A stretch of 64,000 bases of DNA from CAZGMJ01 sp964526785 (GCA_964526785.1 CAZGMJ010000010.1:1-64000); one strand, 5' to 3'. Counted from the stretch's first letter, positions 15,508-25,394 are shown. Notes: generated by a model from the letters alone, not told the origin. A program made the numbers and translations.

Positions 15508-18081
15508 ATGAATCATCAGCGTAGAACGCGAAGAACCGAAGCAAGAGCGATGCAAAGAGGCATGTATGTCGTGCTGTCATGTGCGGTGGCGGCGGTTCTG
15601 GCTTGCCAGGTCTGTGCGGCGAGTAATGTGCACGGAGCAGGTAGTAAGCGAGGGCCGGGAGGCGACACTGGTTTGCGAGTGGCGGAGGATGCGTTTGTCC
15701 AGGCAGACCAGGGATTCCAGCGAATCGAGGATTTGGGGATTGAGAGGGTGGTGTTCGCCACGCGTCTGAGTTATGACGATCCACACTGGTACGCGAATAT
15801 CGGCTACTATTGTGACGATCGGGATAAGAAGGCTTATGCGGGCAATGGCAAACCCGACCAGAGCAAGCTGTATTTGCTGGACGTTCGCAGCCGCGAGGTA
15901 CGGGTGTTGTTCGATGCCGAGGGCGGAGGCGTGCGGGATCCGGCTGTGCATTATGACGGGCGGACGGTGTTGTTTGCGTATCGCAGCGCCGGTTGCGACT
16001 GGTACAATCTCTATGAGATACAGGCCGATGGTTCGGGTTTGCGGCAGGTTACGCGGGGGCCGTGGGATGATTATGAGGCGGCGTATCTGCCCGACGGGGA
16101 TATCGTCTTTGTCTCGACGCGGTCGCAGCGTTGGGTGGGGTGCTGGAAGACGCAGGTCGGCACGCTCTTTCGCTGCAATCGGCGGGGCGGGGACATTAGA
16201 CCGATCTCGTATAATCTCGAACACGATAACACGCCGGCAGTGCTGCCCGATGGACGCATTGTTTTCACGCGATGGGAGTATGTGGACCGGTCGCAGGTGG
16301 GCTACCATCAGCTCTGGACGATGAGTCCCGACGGGGCGAACGTAGCGACGTACTTCGGCAACCAGCAACACTATCCGCTTTTTATCGACGCCAAGCCGAT
16401 TCCGGGTACTGAGGAACTCCTGCTGATCGATTCGCCGGGGCACGGTCGTTCGGATCATCGCGGTTTCGTCTGCACGATCGCGGCCAAGTATGGGCCGGAC
16501 GATGAGCGCGGCTATCATCGCATTACACCGAGGCCGACTTTCAATGATCCGGCGCCCATCGACAGTGACAATTTCGTAGTCGCATCCGGCAAGCGGATAC
16601 TGATCGGGAATCGCTCGGGCGATCTTGCGCCAGTCGTGACGTATAAGGGCGAGGCGAATGTCCACGAGCCTGTTCTGCTGCGCGAGCGGCCACGAGAACG
16701 AATCCTTGCCGAGCAGACCGATGACACCCAGCCGACCGGCCGGATGGTGCTGACCGATATTTACGAGGGGCGGAATATGGAGGGGATCGAGCGGGGGCAG
16801 ATCAAGAAGCTGCTGGTTCTCGAGGCGCTGCCAAAACCCGTGAATTTCAGCGGCGGGATGGACCTGACTTCGTGGCTTGGCACGTTCATGCTGGAGCGCG
16901 TGCTTGGCACGGTGCCGGTGGAAGCGGACGGTTCGGCCTATTTCGAAGTGCCGGCGGGACGGACGGTGTTCTTTGTTGCGCTGGATGCCAACGACATGTC
17001 CGTCAAGCGGATGCAGAGCTTCACAAACGTGGTGCCGGGCGAGACGCTCGGGTGTGTCGGCTGCCACGAACACCGTGTGCGGACGCCCGATACGAAAATC
17101 GCCCGCAATCTGGCAGCAACGCAGCGGCCTGCAAGCAATATCAAGCCGTTTGCGGGTATGCCGGACGTACTGGATTTTCGGAGGGATGTGCAGCCGGTGC
17201 TCGATGAGCACTGTGTGCGATGTCACAGTTATGAACGGCCTGAGGGAGGTCTCGTGCTGACCGATGACCTTGGACCTCGCTGGTCCATCAGCTACTTCAC
17301 ATTGCTGGCGAGCGAACAGGTGGCCGACGGGCGCAACGGGCTCGGCAATCAGAAGCCGCGAACGATCGGCTCGTGCGCCAGCGGGCTGATGGAGAAGATC
17401 AGCGGGTCGCATTACGATGTAACGGTTTCGGGCGATCAATGGCGGACGGTATGGATGTGGATCGAAAGCGGCGCGCCGTACGCGGGAACGTATGCGGCCC
17501 TGCGCAATCAGCAGGATCAGCAGGGCGAGGGGCCGCTGCACGCAGGTTTGTGGTCTCCCGTGCTCAACCAGCGATGTCGCAAGTGCCACGCCGCGGGCAA
17601 AGAGGCGCCGGCACTGCCATCTCATCTGTCTGAAGAACAGCGACGTCGGATGCGGAAGACGATGCACATCGCGCCGCACGAACGGATTGTACAGGATACG
17701 GACTCGCGTTTTTCGGCTCATGTGCTGCTGAACATGTCCAGGCCTGAATTGACGCCGCTATTGCTGGCTCCTCTGGCCGAGGAAGCGGGTGGTTGGGGAA
17801 CCTGTCTGGACCGCTTTGAAAGCAAGGATGATCCGGATTACAAGCGTCTGTTTGAAGATCTGCACAAAGGAGCCGGGCGTTTGCGCGAGAATCCGATATA
17901 CGGTACGGCCGGGTTCAAGCCCAATCATCAATATGTGCGTGAGATGAAGCGTTTCGGTGTTCTGGAGGCGGACTTCGACGCGCGCAGCGATGCGATTGAC
18001 TGGTTCAGGACGGACCAGGAATACTGGGAGCAGTTCTGGTACGAGCCCCAGCGCGAAGAGCCCTGGCCGTATTTGCGATAA
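15508..18081 (+). CDS. HzsA-like secreted multihaem cytochrome with beta-propeller
   Basis: 857 residues, exported (hydrophobic core VVLSCAVAAVLACQVCA). An in-frame ATG at 15550 would give a shorter, more standard signal, so the exact start is open. Residues about 60-480 form TolB/WD-like propeller blades (YDDPHWYAN, VRDPAVHYDGRTVLFAY, LPDGDIVFVSTR, LPDGRIVFTRWEY). The C-terminal half has three haem c sites: CVGCH at 516, CVRCH at 569, CRKCH at 690. This architecture is that of the hydrazine-synthase-alpha-related family, which is widespread in planctomycetes outside anammox bacteria. No HzsB or HzsC gene is adjacent, so hydrazine synthesis is not implied; an extracytoplasmic redox role is. 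First gene of a probable operon with GH28 and an ECF sigma factor. Confidence 0.85.
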   Translation: MNHQRRTRRTEARAMQRGMYVVLSCAVAAVLACQVCAASNVHGAGSKRGPGGDTGLRVAEDAFVQADQGFQRIEDLGIERVVFATRLSYDDPHWYANIGYYCDDRDKKAYAGNGKPDQSKLYLLDVRSREVRVLFDAEGGGVRDPAVHYDGRTVLFAYRSAGCDWYNLYEIQADGSGLRQVTRGPWDDYEAAYLPDGDIVFVSTRSQRWVGCWKTQVGTLFRCNRRGGDIRPISYNLEHDNTPAVLPDGRIVFTRWEYVDRSQVGYHQLWTMSPDGANVATYFGNQQHYPLFIDAKPIPGTEELLLIDSPGHGRSDHRGFVCTIAAKYGPDDERGYHRITPRPTFNDPAPIDSDNFVVASGKRILIGNRSGDLAPVVTYKGEANVHEPVLLRERPRERILAEQTDDTQPTGRMVLTDIYEGRNMEGIERGQIKKLLVLEALPKPVNFSGGMDLTSWLGTFMLERVLGTVPVEADGSAYFEVPAGRTVFFVALDANDMSVKRMQSFTNVVPGETLGCVGCHEHRVRTPDTKIARNLAATQRPASNIKPFAGMPDVLDFRRDVQPVLDEHCVRCHSYERPEGGLVLTDDLGPRWSISYFTLLASEQVADGRNGLGNQKPRTIGSCASGLMEKISGSHYDVTVSGDQWRTVWMWIESGAPYAGTYAALRNQQDQQGEGPLHAGLWSPVLNQRCRKCHAAGKEAPALPSHLSEEQRRRMRKTMHIAPHERIVQDTDSRFSAHVLLNMSRPELTPLLLAPLAEEAGGWGTCLDRFESKDDPDYKRLFEDLHKGAGRLRENPIYGTAGFKPNHQYVREMKRFGVLEADFDARSDAIDWFRTDQEYWEQFWYEPQREEPWPYLR

Positions 18082-18129
18082 TGCACGCAAATCAAGACAT
18101 GATGACAGAGTGAAAGGATCCTGGAGACC

Positions 18130-19725
18130 ATGGTCAAGTACGTCACAGTATGTCTGCTTTTGGCACTGCCCGTCGGGTTTGCCAAAGCGGCCGATGGGTC
18201 GGGGGCGGGCAGTTATGACATCCGCGATTTCGGTGCCGTGTCCGGCGGCAAGAGTCTTTGCACAGAGGCCATTCAGGACGCCGTGGATCGATGTGCCGCG
18301 GGCGGCGGCGGAACTGTTCGCTGTTCGGCGGGCACGTGGCTTACCGGCACAATCTACCTGGCCGACAACGTGACAATTCATCTGGATTCAGGCTGTACGA
18401 TTCTCGGCAGCAGGGAAAAGAAACACTACGGGGCCGCTCGCGAATTGCCCGCCGGCGGCAGGTTCAGCTCCTGGGCGATCTTCGCCGGCAGGGATCTGAG
18501 CAATATCGCCATTTGCGGGCGGGGCGTTGTCGACGGCCAAGGGAGCAATTTCAAATACAAGAACGGCGCACGGCCCAAGAATATCTACTTCGAAGGCTGC
18601 TCGGACGTTCTGATCGAAGGCGTTCGTCTGCGAAACGCCGGCAGTTGGATGCAGCATTATCGCGATTGCGACCGACTTGTGATACGTGATATCGCGGTGT
18701 TCAGTCACGTCAGCTACAACAACGACGGGCTGAATATCGACAGTTGTCGGGACGTTGTGGTCAGCGGTTGTGTAATTGACTCGGACGACGACGCGATCGT
18801 GCTCAAGAGCCTGTCGCAAAAGCCCTGTCGGAACGTGACGATATCCGATTGTATCGTGAGCAGTCACTGTAATGCGATCAAGATGGGCACCGAATCGGGC
18901 GGCGGCTTCCAGGACATCACGGTCGGCAACTGTACGATCTGCTCGCCGCGGTATTCCGAAGTCATCTACGGCCGGCAGCGAGGTCTGGCGGGTCTTGCTC
19001 TGGAAATCGTAGACGGCGGGACGCTCGAGCGCGTCACCGTTTCCAATATCACGATCAAGGGAGTGACCGTACCCATATTCATGCGTCTGGGCGACCGCGG
19101 GCGGATTTATGGCGGAGGCGGCGACAAGCCGGATACAGGCACATTGCGCAACGTGAGTATCAGCAACATCATTGCGACCGACTGCTCGGCGATCGGCTGT
19201 TCGATAACCGGTCTGCCGGGCCACAACATTGAAAACGTGACTCTCAGCAACATCAACCTCGGCTTCGACGGCGGGGGGACGCGCGGGGACGCCGATCGGG
19301 CAATTCCCGAGAAGGCTGGGAGTTATCCCGAGAGCACAATGTTCGGCACCTTATCCGCTTATGGTTTCTTCTGCCGCCACGTACGCGGTCTTGAGCTGAA
19401 TAACGTGCGTCTGCGCACGTCCGAGCCGGATCATCGTCCTGCCCTTGTTTTTGACGACGTGCACGAGGCCGGGATCGATTCGATCAGAGCATCGTGCAGC
19501 GCGCAGGCAGCGGCTATGATCAGCCTGCACAATTCGACGGATGTGGCGATTCGCAACTGTCGCCCGCCTCGGACAGCGGATTTGTTTGTCAGTGTTTCGG
19601 GCAGGCAGGCCAGGGACATATGCCTGTACAACAATCGGTTCTTGCCTTCGACAAAGGGTTACGAAGCGACTGAGGACGTGGCATCATCGGCCGTGCGCAC
19701 ATGGGCGAACCACACGGGGAGATAA
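18130..19725 (+). CDS. GH28 polygalacturonase-like enzyme
   Basis: 531 residues with signal peptide MVKYVTVCLLLALPVGFAKA. Then the pectate-lyase/GH28 opening YDIRDFGAVSGGKSLCTEAI and a right-handed beta-helix. The GH28 catalytic aspartates are at D199 (NNDGLNID) and D219-D221 (DSDDDAIVLKS). The usual GHG histidine motif appears here as SHC, in VSSHCNAIKMGTESGGG, and the RIK motif is not obvious, so substrate may differ from plain polygalacturonan. TGGAG precedes the start, 48 bases after the HzsA-like gene. The sigma-factor gene begins 6 bases after its stop. Confidence 0.88.
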   Translation: MVKYVTVCLLLALPVGFAKAADGSGAGSYDIRDFGAVSGGKSLCTEAIQDAVDRCAAGGGGTVRCSAGTWLTGTIYLADNVTIHLDSGCTILGSREKKHYGAARELPAGGRFSSWAIFAGRDLSNIAICGRGVVDGQGSNFKYKNGARPKNIYFEGCSDVLIEGVRLRNAGSWMQHYRDCDRLVIRDIAVFSHVSYNNDGLNIDSCRDVVVSGCVIDSDDDAIVLKSLSQKPCRNVTISDCIVSSHCNAIKMGTESGGGFQDITVGNCTICSPRYSEVIYGRQRGLAGLALEIVDGGTLERVTVSNITIKGVTVPIFMRLGDRGRIYGGGGDKPDTGTLRNVSISNIIATDCSAIGCSITGLPGHNIENVTLSNINLGFDGGGTRGDADRAIPEKAGSYPESTMFGTLSAYGFFCRHVRGLELNNVRLRTSEPDHRPALVFDDVHEAGIDSIRASCSAQAAAMISLHNSTDVAIRNCRPPRTADLFVSVSGRQARDICLYNNRFLPSTKGYEATEDVASSAVRTWANHTGR

Positions 19726-19731
19726 GGAGGA

Positions 19732-20481
19732 ATGTCAAGAGCCGGGGACCAGCATCGGGGGCGAACGCGGGACGGGCGGTTCATGACCACGCGATGGAGC
19801 GTCGTGCGGGCGGCGGGAGACAGTGCGGCGCCGGAGCATCAAAAAGCTCTCAGTGCGCTGTGCGAAACATACTGGTTTCCGCTGTATGCATATCTGCGCC
19901 GGCGGGGGCATGACGCCAACGAAGCGGCGGATTTTACGCAGGCTTTTTTCGCGCAGATGCTGGACAAGCACTACCTCAGGCAGGTCAGGCCCGCGCCGGG
20001 CAAGTTCCGCTCGTTTCTTCTAACGGCGTTGAAGCATTTTGTGGCCAATGAATACAAGCGGGCCCGTGCGAAGAAGCGGGGCGGCGGGCGGAGTATTCTC
20101 TCTCTGGACCATGACGAGGCGGAGAGTCGATACGCGCTCGAGCCGGCGACGGATATATCACCCGAGAGGCTGTTCGAGAAGTCGTGGGCGCTGACGGTGC
20201 TGCGGCAGACGATGGATAGATTGCAGGCGGAACTTGCGGCCAAGAAGAGAGAGAAGCTCTTCGAGCAGCTGCGGGCGTATCTGGTTGCGGATCAGGCAGC
20301 AATTCCCTATGCGGATCTGGCCGATCAACTCGATATGAGCGAGGGGGCTGTGCGGGTGGCTGCGCACCGTCTGAGGAAGCGGTGCAAAGAGATTCTGCGG
20401 GAGGAGGTGGCCCAGACGGTTGCTACGCGGGATGAAGTGGACGAGGAGATTCGGGGGCTTTTTGCGGCCTTGAGCGATTGA
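19732..20481 (+). CDS. ECF-type RNA polymerase sigma factor (planctomycete group)
   Basis: 249 residues. The sigma2 region is about 20-95 (TTRWSVVRAAG, ALCETYWFPLYAYLRRRGH, ADFTQAFFAQML). The sigma4 helix-turn-helix lies about 175-220 (IPYADLADQLDMSEGAVRVAAHRLRKRC). The extended N-terminus and RWSVV start are typical of planctomycete ECF groups linked to Ser/Thr kinases rather than anti-sigma factors. AAGGAGG precedes ATG 19732, and only 6 bases separate it from the GH28 stop, so it is probably translated from the same message. It directs transcription of unknown targets, possibly under control of the kinase downstream. Confidence 0.9.
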   Translation: MSRAGDQHRGRTRDGRFMTTRWSVVRAAGDSAAPEHQKALSALCETYWFPLYAYLRRRGHDANEAADFTQAFFAQMLDKHYLRQVRPAPGKFRSFLLTALKHFVANEYKRARAKKRGGGRSILSLDHDEAESRYALEPATDISPERLFEKSWALTVLRQTMDRLQAELAAKKREKLFEQLRAYLVADQAAIPYADLADQLDMSEGAVRVAAHRLRKRCKEILREEVAQTVATRDEVDEEIRGLFAALSD

Positions 20482-20549
20482 GAATTCAGGAGTGTGCGGT
20501 AGAGTGTTTACAGCAGAAAGAGGGTATGATGCGCCTCAGGCGGGGAAAC

Positions 20550-20590
20550 GGCATTCGGCTGGCCGGCCAGGAACGCCATTTGCATTTTTT
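20550..20590 (+). terminator. Candidate terminator between sigma factor and kinase genes
   Basis: A GGC-TTC-CTGG arm pairs with CCAG-GAA-GCC around a CCGG loop, with one mismatch and a two-base bulge. A T6 run at 20585 follows after a 7-base gap. It suggests the kinase gene has its own promoter. Confidence 0.45.
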
Positions 20591-20656
20591 CTGTAACATT
20601 CGGGCGTTTTTGCTTAGGTAAACAGTGCAACAGAATGCTGACAACAGGAGGCTCTA

Positions 20657-23600
20657 ATGGCCGGTAAAGACACATGTCCGAAATGTGGTTCGCCGTTGGG
20701 GCGTAACGCCCCGGCGGGTGTCTGCCCACAATGTTTGATGGAGCTCGGATTGCCGAGCGATGCAGGCGGCAAGACGGGCCGGGACGGCGCTGCCACAAGC
20801 ACGACCCCGCCCGGCGGATTCATACCGCCGGAGCCGGAGGAGTTGTCCGAGCAATTTCCGCAGCTTGAGATTATCGCACTGCTCGGCCAGGGCGGGATGG
20901 GGGCCGTCTACAAGGCCCGCCAGAAGCAATTGGACCGTCTGGTAGCGTTGAAGATACTGCCGCCAGCGGTTGGTCCGGACCCGGCTTTTGCCGAGCGTTT
21001 TACGCGTGAGGCCCGGTCTCTGGCCAAGCTGAATCATCCGAATATCGTCACGGTCTACGATTTCGGACATACCGATCGGGGCTTGTATTTCTTCATCATG
21101 GAATTCGTCGAAGGGACGGATCTGCGGCACGTGATCCACGCGAAGGAGCTTACGCCGGAACAGGCGCTGGCGGTGGTGCCGCAAATATGCGATGCGCTGC
21201 AATACGCGCACGAGGAGGGCATCGTCCACCGGGATATCAAGCCGGAGAACATTCTGTTAGATAAGAAGGGCCGGGTGAAGATAGCTGACTTCGGTCTGGC
21301 GCGTTTGCTGGATCGGGCCGCGACGGCATTGACGCTTACGCAGCTTGGCCAGCGGATGGGTACGCCGCACTACATGGCTCCCGAGCAGGTTGAGCACCCG
21401 CACGACGTCGACCACCGCGCCGATATCTACTCGCTCGGCGTGGTCTTTTACGAGATGCTAACGGGCGAACTTCCTCTCGGCAGGTTCGATCCGCCTTCGC
21501 GAAAGGTGCACGTGGACGTGCGGCTCGACGAGGTCGTGCTGCACACGCTCGAAAAGGAACCGGCCCGCCGGTATCAGCATGCAAGCGAAGTCAAGACAGA
21601 CGTCGAGGATATTTCCGTGCACAGGAAGCCCGCGGACGATACGCGGCCCCGCGAGGCGCTGTCGCCACGATTCTCTCGCAAGGCGCTGGCGGGCATTGCC
21701 TGTCTTCCGTTCCTGATATTCTTTGTTGGAATGCTCAGCACGCAGCAGGGATACAGTCGTTTCGAGGGGCTGCTCACGCCGACGGGTGAGGACTGGCGAA
21801 CATGGTTGTTCACTCTTGTCGTGGCGGTTCTTGGAATTGCGGCGCCGTTTGCCATGATCATCCTTGGTGCGATGGCGCTGCACGACATCAGGCACTCCAG
21901 AGGCAGACTGGTCGGCCTGCCCCTTGCGCTGGCCGACATAATCCTTCTGCCGTTGCTGGTTTCGAATTTCGCGATTTTCGTTTTCTTCACCGCCAATCAA
22001 TCGCCTTTCGAGGACAGCCAGCGATTTTGGACAGTTCCCGCCGCTATTGTGATATGTCTGGTTCTCGATTTTCTGTTCTCGCGCTGGTGCTGGCGAAAGA
22101 GCAAAGTCGGGATCGAGATACGCTCAAGTCCGGCCACAGATTACCAATCCGCTTCAGCCAAACAATCCGACAGGCGGAACGCATTTGAACGCTCCGGAAT
22201 CGGCCGGGACGAAGAATTAGCCGTTCCGGCGCCTCAGCAGAGCGGTCGAGAACGCGGAATCTCCGATGAAGAGGAGGAGGAATTAGCGGTCGCCAGAGGG
22301 CAACTGCGCATACCTGCAATTGGAGTTCGCATTACCGGCATGCTGGACATTGTCTTCGTGGCAGTGATGTTGATGATAGCGGGTCACGGGGGTTTGCCCG
22401 GATTGGTCGAGATGCTTATTGTCGTGGGCCTGATGCTTACTGGCGGCATCGCGATTCTACTGGGCGGTATTGCGATGCCCAAGTGCAAGTCGCATGGCCT
22501 TGCCGTTGCGGCGGCAATCGTGGCGGTGATTCCGATTCACCCGGCATTCTGGATCGGCCTGCCCTTCGGGATTTGGGCACTGGTAATCCTGAATCGCTCC
22601 GATGTCCGCGGAGCGTTCGCCGAAAGGAGCGAAAAGATGCACGACGCAGCACCGACACCGCAAAGCCCCCCCGACACAGCCCCAGCCGCTGACGTCACCA
22701 CAGCGCAGCCACGCGACAGCAGAAAAGCCCTCGGCATCATCAGCCTCTGCACCGCTATCTTCGGCATTCTGGCCACAGCCCTGCAGTATGGAGTGTGCAC
22801 ACTTCTGTCCACACTGGGTATTGCCTGGGCTTGGGAGCTGCCGTACACAATACTTCTGATTGTGTTCGCCGGGTCCGAACTCGCCGCTCTGGTAATGGGC
22901 ATCGTTGGGTGGCGCAGTCGGCGGGGCAAAACCGGCGTCACCATCTCTGCGATCCTGCTTCTTCTGGTGTTTGTGATCGGACCGCTGATAGATACAGACC
23001 AAACCACAACCGTAGTTCACAATGCCGCCTACGAAAAGGCCCCGGGGACCACCACCCGCAAAATCCAGGTAGGCCCCACCGAATTCTCCGTCAATGCCGT
23101 CGTTCGATGGGGGCCGACCGGCCGCGCGCTGTTGGAAAACGGCAAGGGGCAGGTGCTTGGCCGGCTTGATTTCAAGACACCCGACTATTCGGCTCAGTCG
23201 CAATGGATGGACATCGCCAACATCTATATCGGCCCCGATTCGAGCCAATACGACGTTCTCGAATTGCGGGTCTTCGACCACGAGACAAGGAAACTGTTGC
23301 AGCTTGAATACCGCGACGCGATTGGCTACGACATCAACAATGGCATCGTGCAGTTGCGCAGCGTCGGCGGGTTGCTTCCCGACAGCGTTGATCTCTGGAT
23401 GCGCGTCCTTCACAATCCTCCGACAAGCCCCATGTGGCGGCTCCAAGCCGATCCAGGCTCGACGGTAAACCTCACCAAAGATACGCTTTTCTTCAGGGAG
23501 GTCCGCAACGGCAACTGGGCTTACTCGATCAGGAGCGAGCTCGAGCCCTTGGAAAGCGTGCCTTCGGTTGGCGAGGTCGAGTGGAGCCAATCGAGCGAAA

Positions 23601-24265
23601 GCGGCGCTGCGGTCTGTACGGCTGTTTTCGATTTCATCACCGTTCAGGCCGGCAGGCCCGGCGAGCGGGCCCCTTACCAGATTGCAGCTATTGCAAAAGA
23701 CGGCTCGCGCCGCCTTAATGACACCCCGCATTTCATAGACGCCTCGAAGGCAAGGACTTTCGCTGTTACGTTCGCCCTTGCTGCCGATGAACTGAGCCAT
23801 TTCGAGATCAGACCCTTCCTCGGCCGCGACAGATTCTACTTCGACGGCGTCCAACTGCCTCACGTTGAAGATCGGCTGCTGGCCGCCCCGCCCACGGTCC
23901 CGATAAGGCTGAACGGCAAAGAAGGCGGCATGACAATAGATGCATTCGCACCTGCCAGGGTCAACGTCACAGTCCTCAAAGGCATGAGGGCCTCGGGCGT
24001 CGAGAGTTCATCATATCACGGATGGGTCAAAATGACCGAAGAGCCGCACACAAACATCGACTCGATGGCGACGGTGATATATGACATAGACGGCCTGCGG
24101 GTCAAAGAATGCAGCTTCAGTTTTCTTGACGCAGAAGGCCGCGAACTTGCCGCTCGTTCAGTGACAAGCTCCTCCACGGGCCATCCGTACGGCTTCACCG
24201 TTGGATACGAGGTCGCAAGGGTTGCCCTCGAAAAGGTCGACCACCTTTTCTTCTCGATCAAATGA
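20657..24265 (+). CDS. Membrane Ser/Thr protein kinase with zinc ribbon and multi-span region
   Basis: 1202 residues, starting after AGGAGG. Residues 7-26 are a zinc ribbon (CPKC..CPQC). Residues about 70-320 are a Hanks-type kinase: GQGGMGAVY from 77, Lys99 in VALKIL, HRDIKPEN with D193, DFGLA with D211, and GTPHYMAPE. About twelve hydrophobic segments follow in three blocks (about 340-475, 555-650, 690-790), resembling DUF4190-like modules. A soluble region of about 410 residues ends the protein. The kinase should be cytoplasmic, with the tail reporting on the envelope. It is far longer than the usual 500-700 residues. By eye, codons after about 22640 end more often in C than those before, hinting at a composite gene. 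Confidence 0.92.
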   Translation: MAGKDTCPKCGSPLGRNAPAGVCPQCLMELGLPSDAGGKTGRDGAATSTTPPGGFIPPEPEELSEQFPQLEIIALLGQGGMGAVYKARQKQLDRLVALKILPPAVGPDPAFAERFTREARSLAKLNHPNIVTVYDFGHTDRGLYFFIMEFVEGTDLRHVIHAKELTPEQALAVVPQICDALQYAHEEGIVHRDIKPENILLDKKGRVKIADFGLARLLDRAATALTLTQLGQRMGTPHYMAPEQVEHPHDVDHRADIYSLGVVFYEMLTGELPLGRFDPPSRKVHVDVRLDEVVLHTLEKEPARRYQHASEVKTDVEDISVHRKPADDTRPREALSPRFSRKALAGIACLPFLIFFVGMLSTQQGYSRFEGLLTPTGEDWRTWLFTLVVAVLGIAAPFAMIILGAMALHDIRHSRGRLVGLPLALADIILLPLLVSNFAIFVFFTANQSPFEDSQRFWTVPAAIVICLVLDFLFSRWCWRKSKVGIEIRSSPATDYQSASAKQSDRRNAFERSGIGRDEELAVPAPQQSGRERGISDEEEEELAVARGQLRIPAIGVRITGMLDIVFVAVMLMIAGHGGLPGLVEMLIVVGLMLTGGIAILLGGIAMPKCKSHGLAVAAAIVAVIPIHPAFWIGLPFGIWALVILNRSDVRGAFAERSEKMHDAAPTPQSPPDTAPAADVTTAQPRDSRKALGIISLCTAIFGILATALQYGVCTLLSTLGIAWAWELPYTILLIVFAGSELAALVMGIVGWRSRRGKTGVTISAILLLLVFVIGPLIDTDQTTTVVHNAAYEKAPGTTTRKIQVGPTEFSVNAVVRWGPTGRALLENGKGQVLGRLDFKTPDYSAQSQWMDIANIYIGPDSSQYDVLELRVFDHETRKLLQLEYRDAIGYDINNGIVQLRSVGGLLPDSVDLWMRVLHNPPTSPMWRLQADPGSTVNLTKDTLFFREVRNGNWAYSIRSELEPLESVPSVGEVEWSQSSESGAAVCTAVFDFITVQAGRPGERAPYQIAAIAKDGSRRLNDTPHFIDASKARTFAVTFALAADELSHFEIRPFLGRDRFYFDGVQLPHVEDRLLAAPPTVPIRLNGKEGGMTIDAFAPARVNVTVLKGMRASGVESSSYHGWVKMTEEPHTNIDSMATVIYDIDGLRVKECSFSFLDAEGRELAARSVTSSSTGHPYGFTVGYEVARVALEKVDHLFFSIK

Positions 24266-24497
24266 TGTGGGAGTCTCGGCGATTGCGTGTGCTGCCAAGC
24301 GCCCTGAGAGCACCGGTTGGAACAACATCATGCCGAACACCGTCGCGAGCCACCATTGCTCTTCTCAAACCCCGCCGGCTCCACCATAGGCTACTGTGAA
24401 ACAGATATCCCCAGAGAAGGAATCGTTCACATCGAGATGTCGTTAGCAGAAAAACAGCCCGTTGCCGGCCACAAATCCACTCGATGCCCAACTGTCC

Positions 24498-25394
24498 CTA
24501 GTGAACGCTCGGCTCGAACAGACGACGTACCTCCGAGGGATGGACGCCGGCGCTGTCGGCAATCGTCCGCATGGTCATGTCGGGCCCGGCCTGGTATCCC
24601 GCGTCCCTGAGTTTGTCAATCGCTTCGGAAAGATCCATCCCGCTTTGCTCGCAGTATTGCCGCAGCGTCAAGCGGCCGAAGCCGCCTCCGGATCCGCCCG
24701 AACCGCGACCTCCTCCGCCGGTTCCCTGGCCCGCTCCACCTTGTCCGCCTCCTCCCTGGCCTCGGCCGGGCCCCACCTGGCCGACGGCAATATTGTATAG
24801 CTGGACCGGGGTCATATTCTGTGCCTCGGCCAGTTCACCGACCACGGCCTGCGGCGATTCGACGTCAATGCCTGCTGCCTGGAGATTGCCCAGCATTGTT
24901 TCAAAGTCGATGCCTTCGACGTGACCGGCGAGTTCGGAGAGCGTGAGCAGTTCGGCGTGTATTGGTGCTCCGCGCGTCGGCGTATCGTAGCCTTGCTTGA
25001 TCGATTCGTTCCACACCAGCAGGGAGGAGAAGGGTTTCAGCTCGGCGAGGGTACCCCAAACGACCACTGCGCAGACGATGAGCGCGAGTATCCATTCAGC
25101 TCGGAAGGCAAAACTTTTGCTGACCTTGCTCTTGAAGTAGCCGATCAGGACTTTCCAGTTGAAGCAGGTATGCAGAACCGCCCCGATGATAAATATGATG
25201 CTGGACCAGTCGTGCAGAGCGATCCACTGGTGCTTGGTCAGGCCCAGGATAGTCCAGCCCGTCCAGTTCGCGATGCGGCCGGGCGGGACGATGAACAGAA
25301 TCGCCCCGGTAAACGCCATCCCAATGAAGGAGAGGCCCGTCAGGACTGACGCAAACGCGCGCCAATTGAAGCTCGTGTTCCGGTTTGCGGCCAT
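24498..25394 (-). CDS. DUF4405-type membrane protein with duplicated helical tail
   Basis: 298 residues, AAAGGAT before ATG 25394. Residues 10-125 carry four hydrophobic segments with conserved-looking His residues (KHQWIALHDWSSIIFIIGAVLHTCFNW), the DUF4405 / cytochrome b561-like pattern, so a haem-binding inner-membrane protein is plausible. The tail holds two copies of a helical module about 50 residues long. One begins LAGHVEGIDFETMLGNLQAAG, the other LRQYCEQSGMDLSEAIDKL. They are joined by a Gly-rich linker (GGGGQGGAGQGTGGGGRGSG). A role in membrane redox or gas metabolism is inferred only. Confidence 0.75.
   Translation of the reverse strand: MAANRNTSFNWRAFASVLTGLSFIGMAFTGAILFIVPPGRIANWTGWTILGLTKHQWIALHDWSSIIFIIGAVLHTCFNWKVLIGYFKSKVSKSFAFRAEWILALIVCAVVVWGTLAELKPFSSLLVWNESIKQGYDTPTRGAPIHAELLTLSELAGHVEGIDFETMLGNLQAAGIDVESPQAVVGELAEAQNMTPVQLYNIAVGQVGPGRGQGGGGQGGAGQGTGGGGRGSGGSGGGFGRLTLRQYCEQSGMDLSEAIDKLRDAGYQAGPDMTMRTIADSAGVHPSEVRRLFEPSVH

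Noticed and set aside
15577..17721. Open frame of 714 codons antisense to the HzsA-like gene
   Set aside because: It covers the haem-motif gene, has Arg/Pro/His-rich text and no start signal.
15508..18081. True hydrazine synthase
   Set aside because: No HzsB/HzsC partners nearby and the context is carbohydrate-related; only the family resemblance is claimed.
22457..23863. Open frame of 468 codons antisense to the kinase gene tail
   Set aside because: Cysteine/arginine-rich shadow translation with no start signal.
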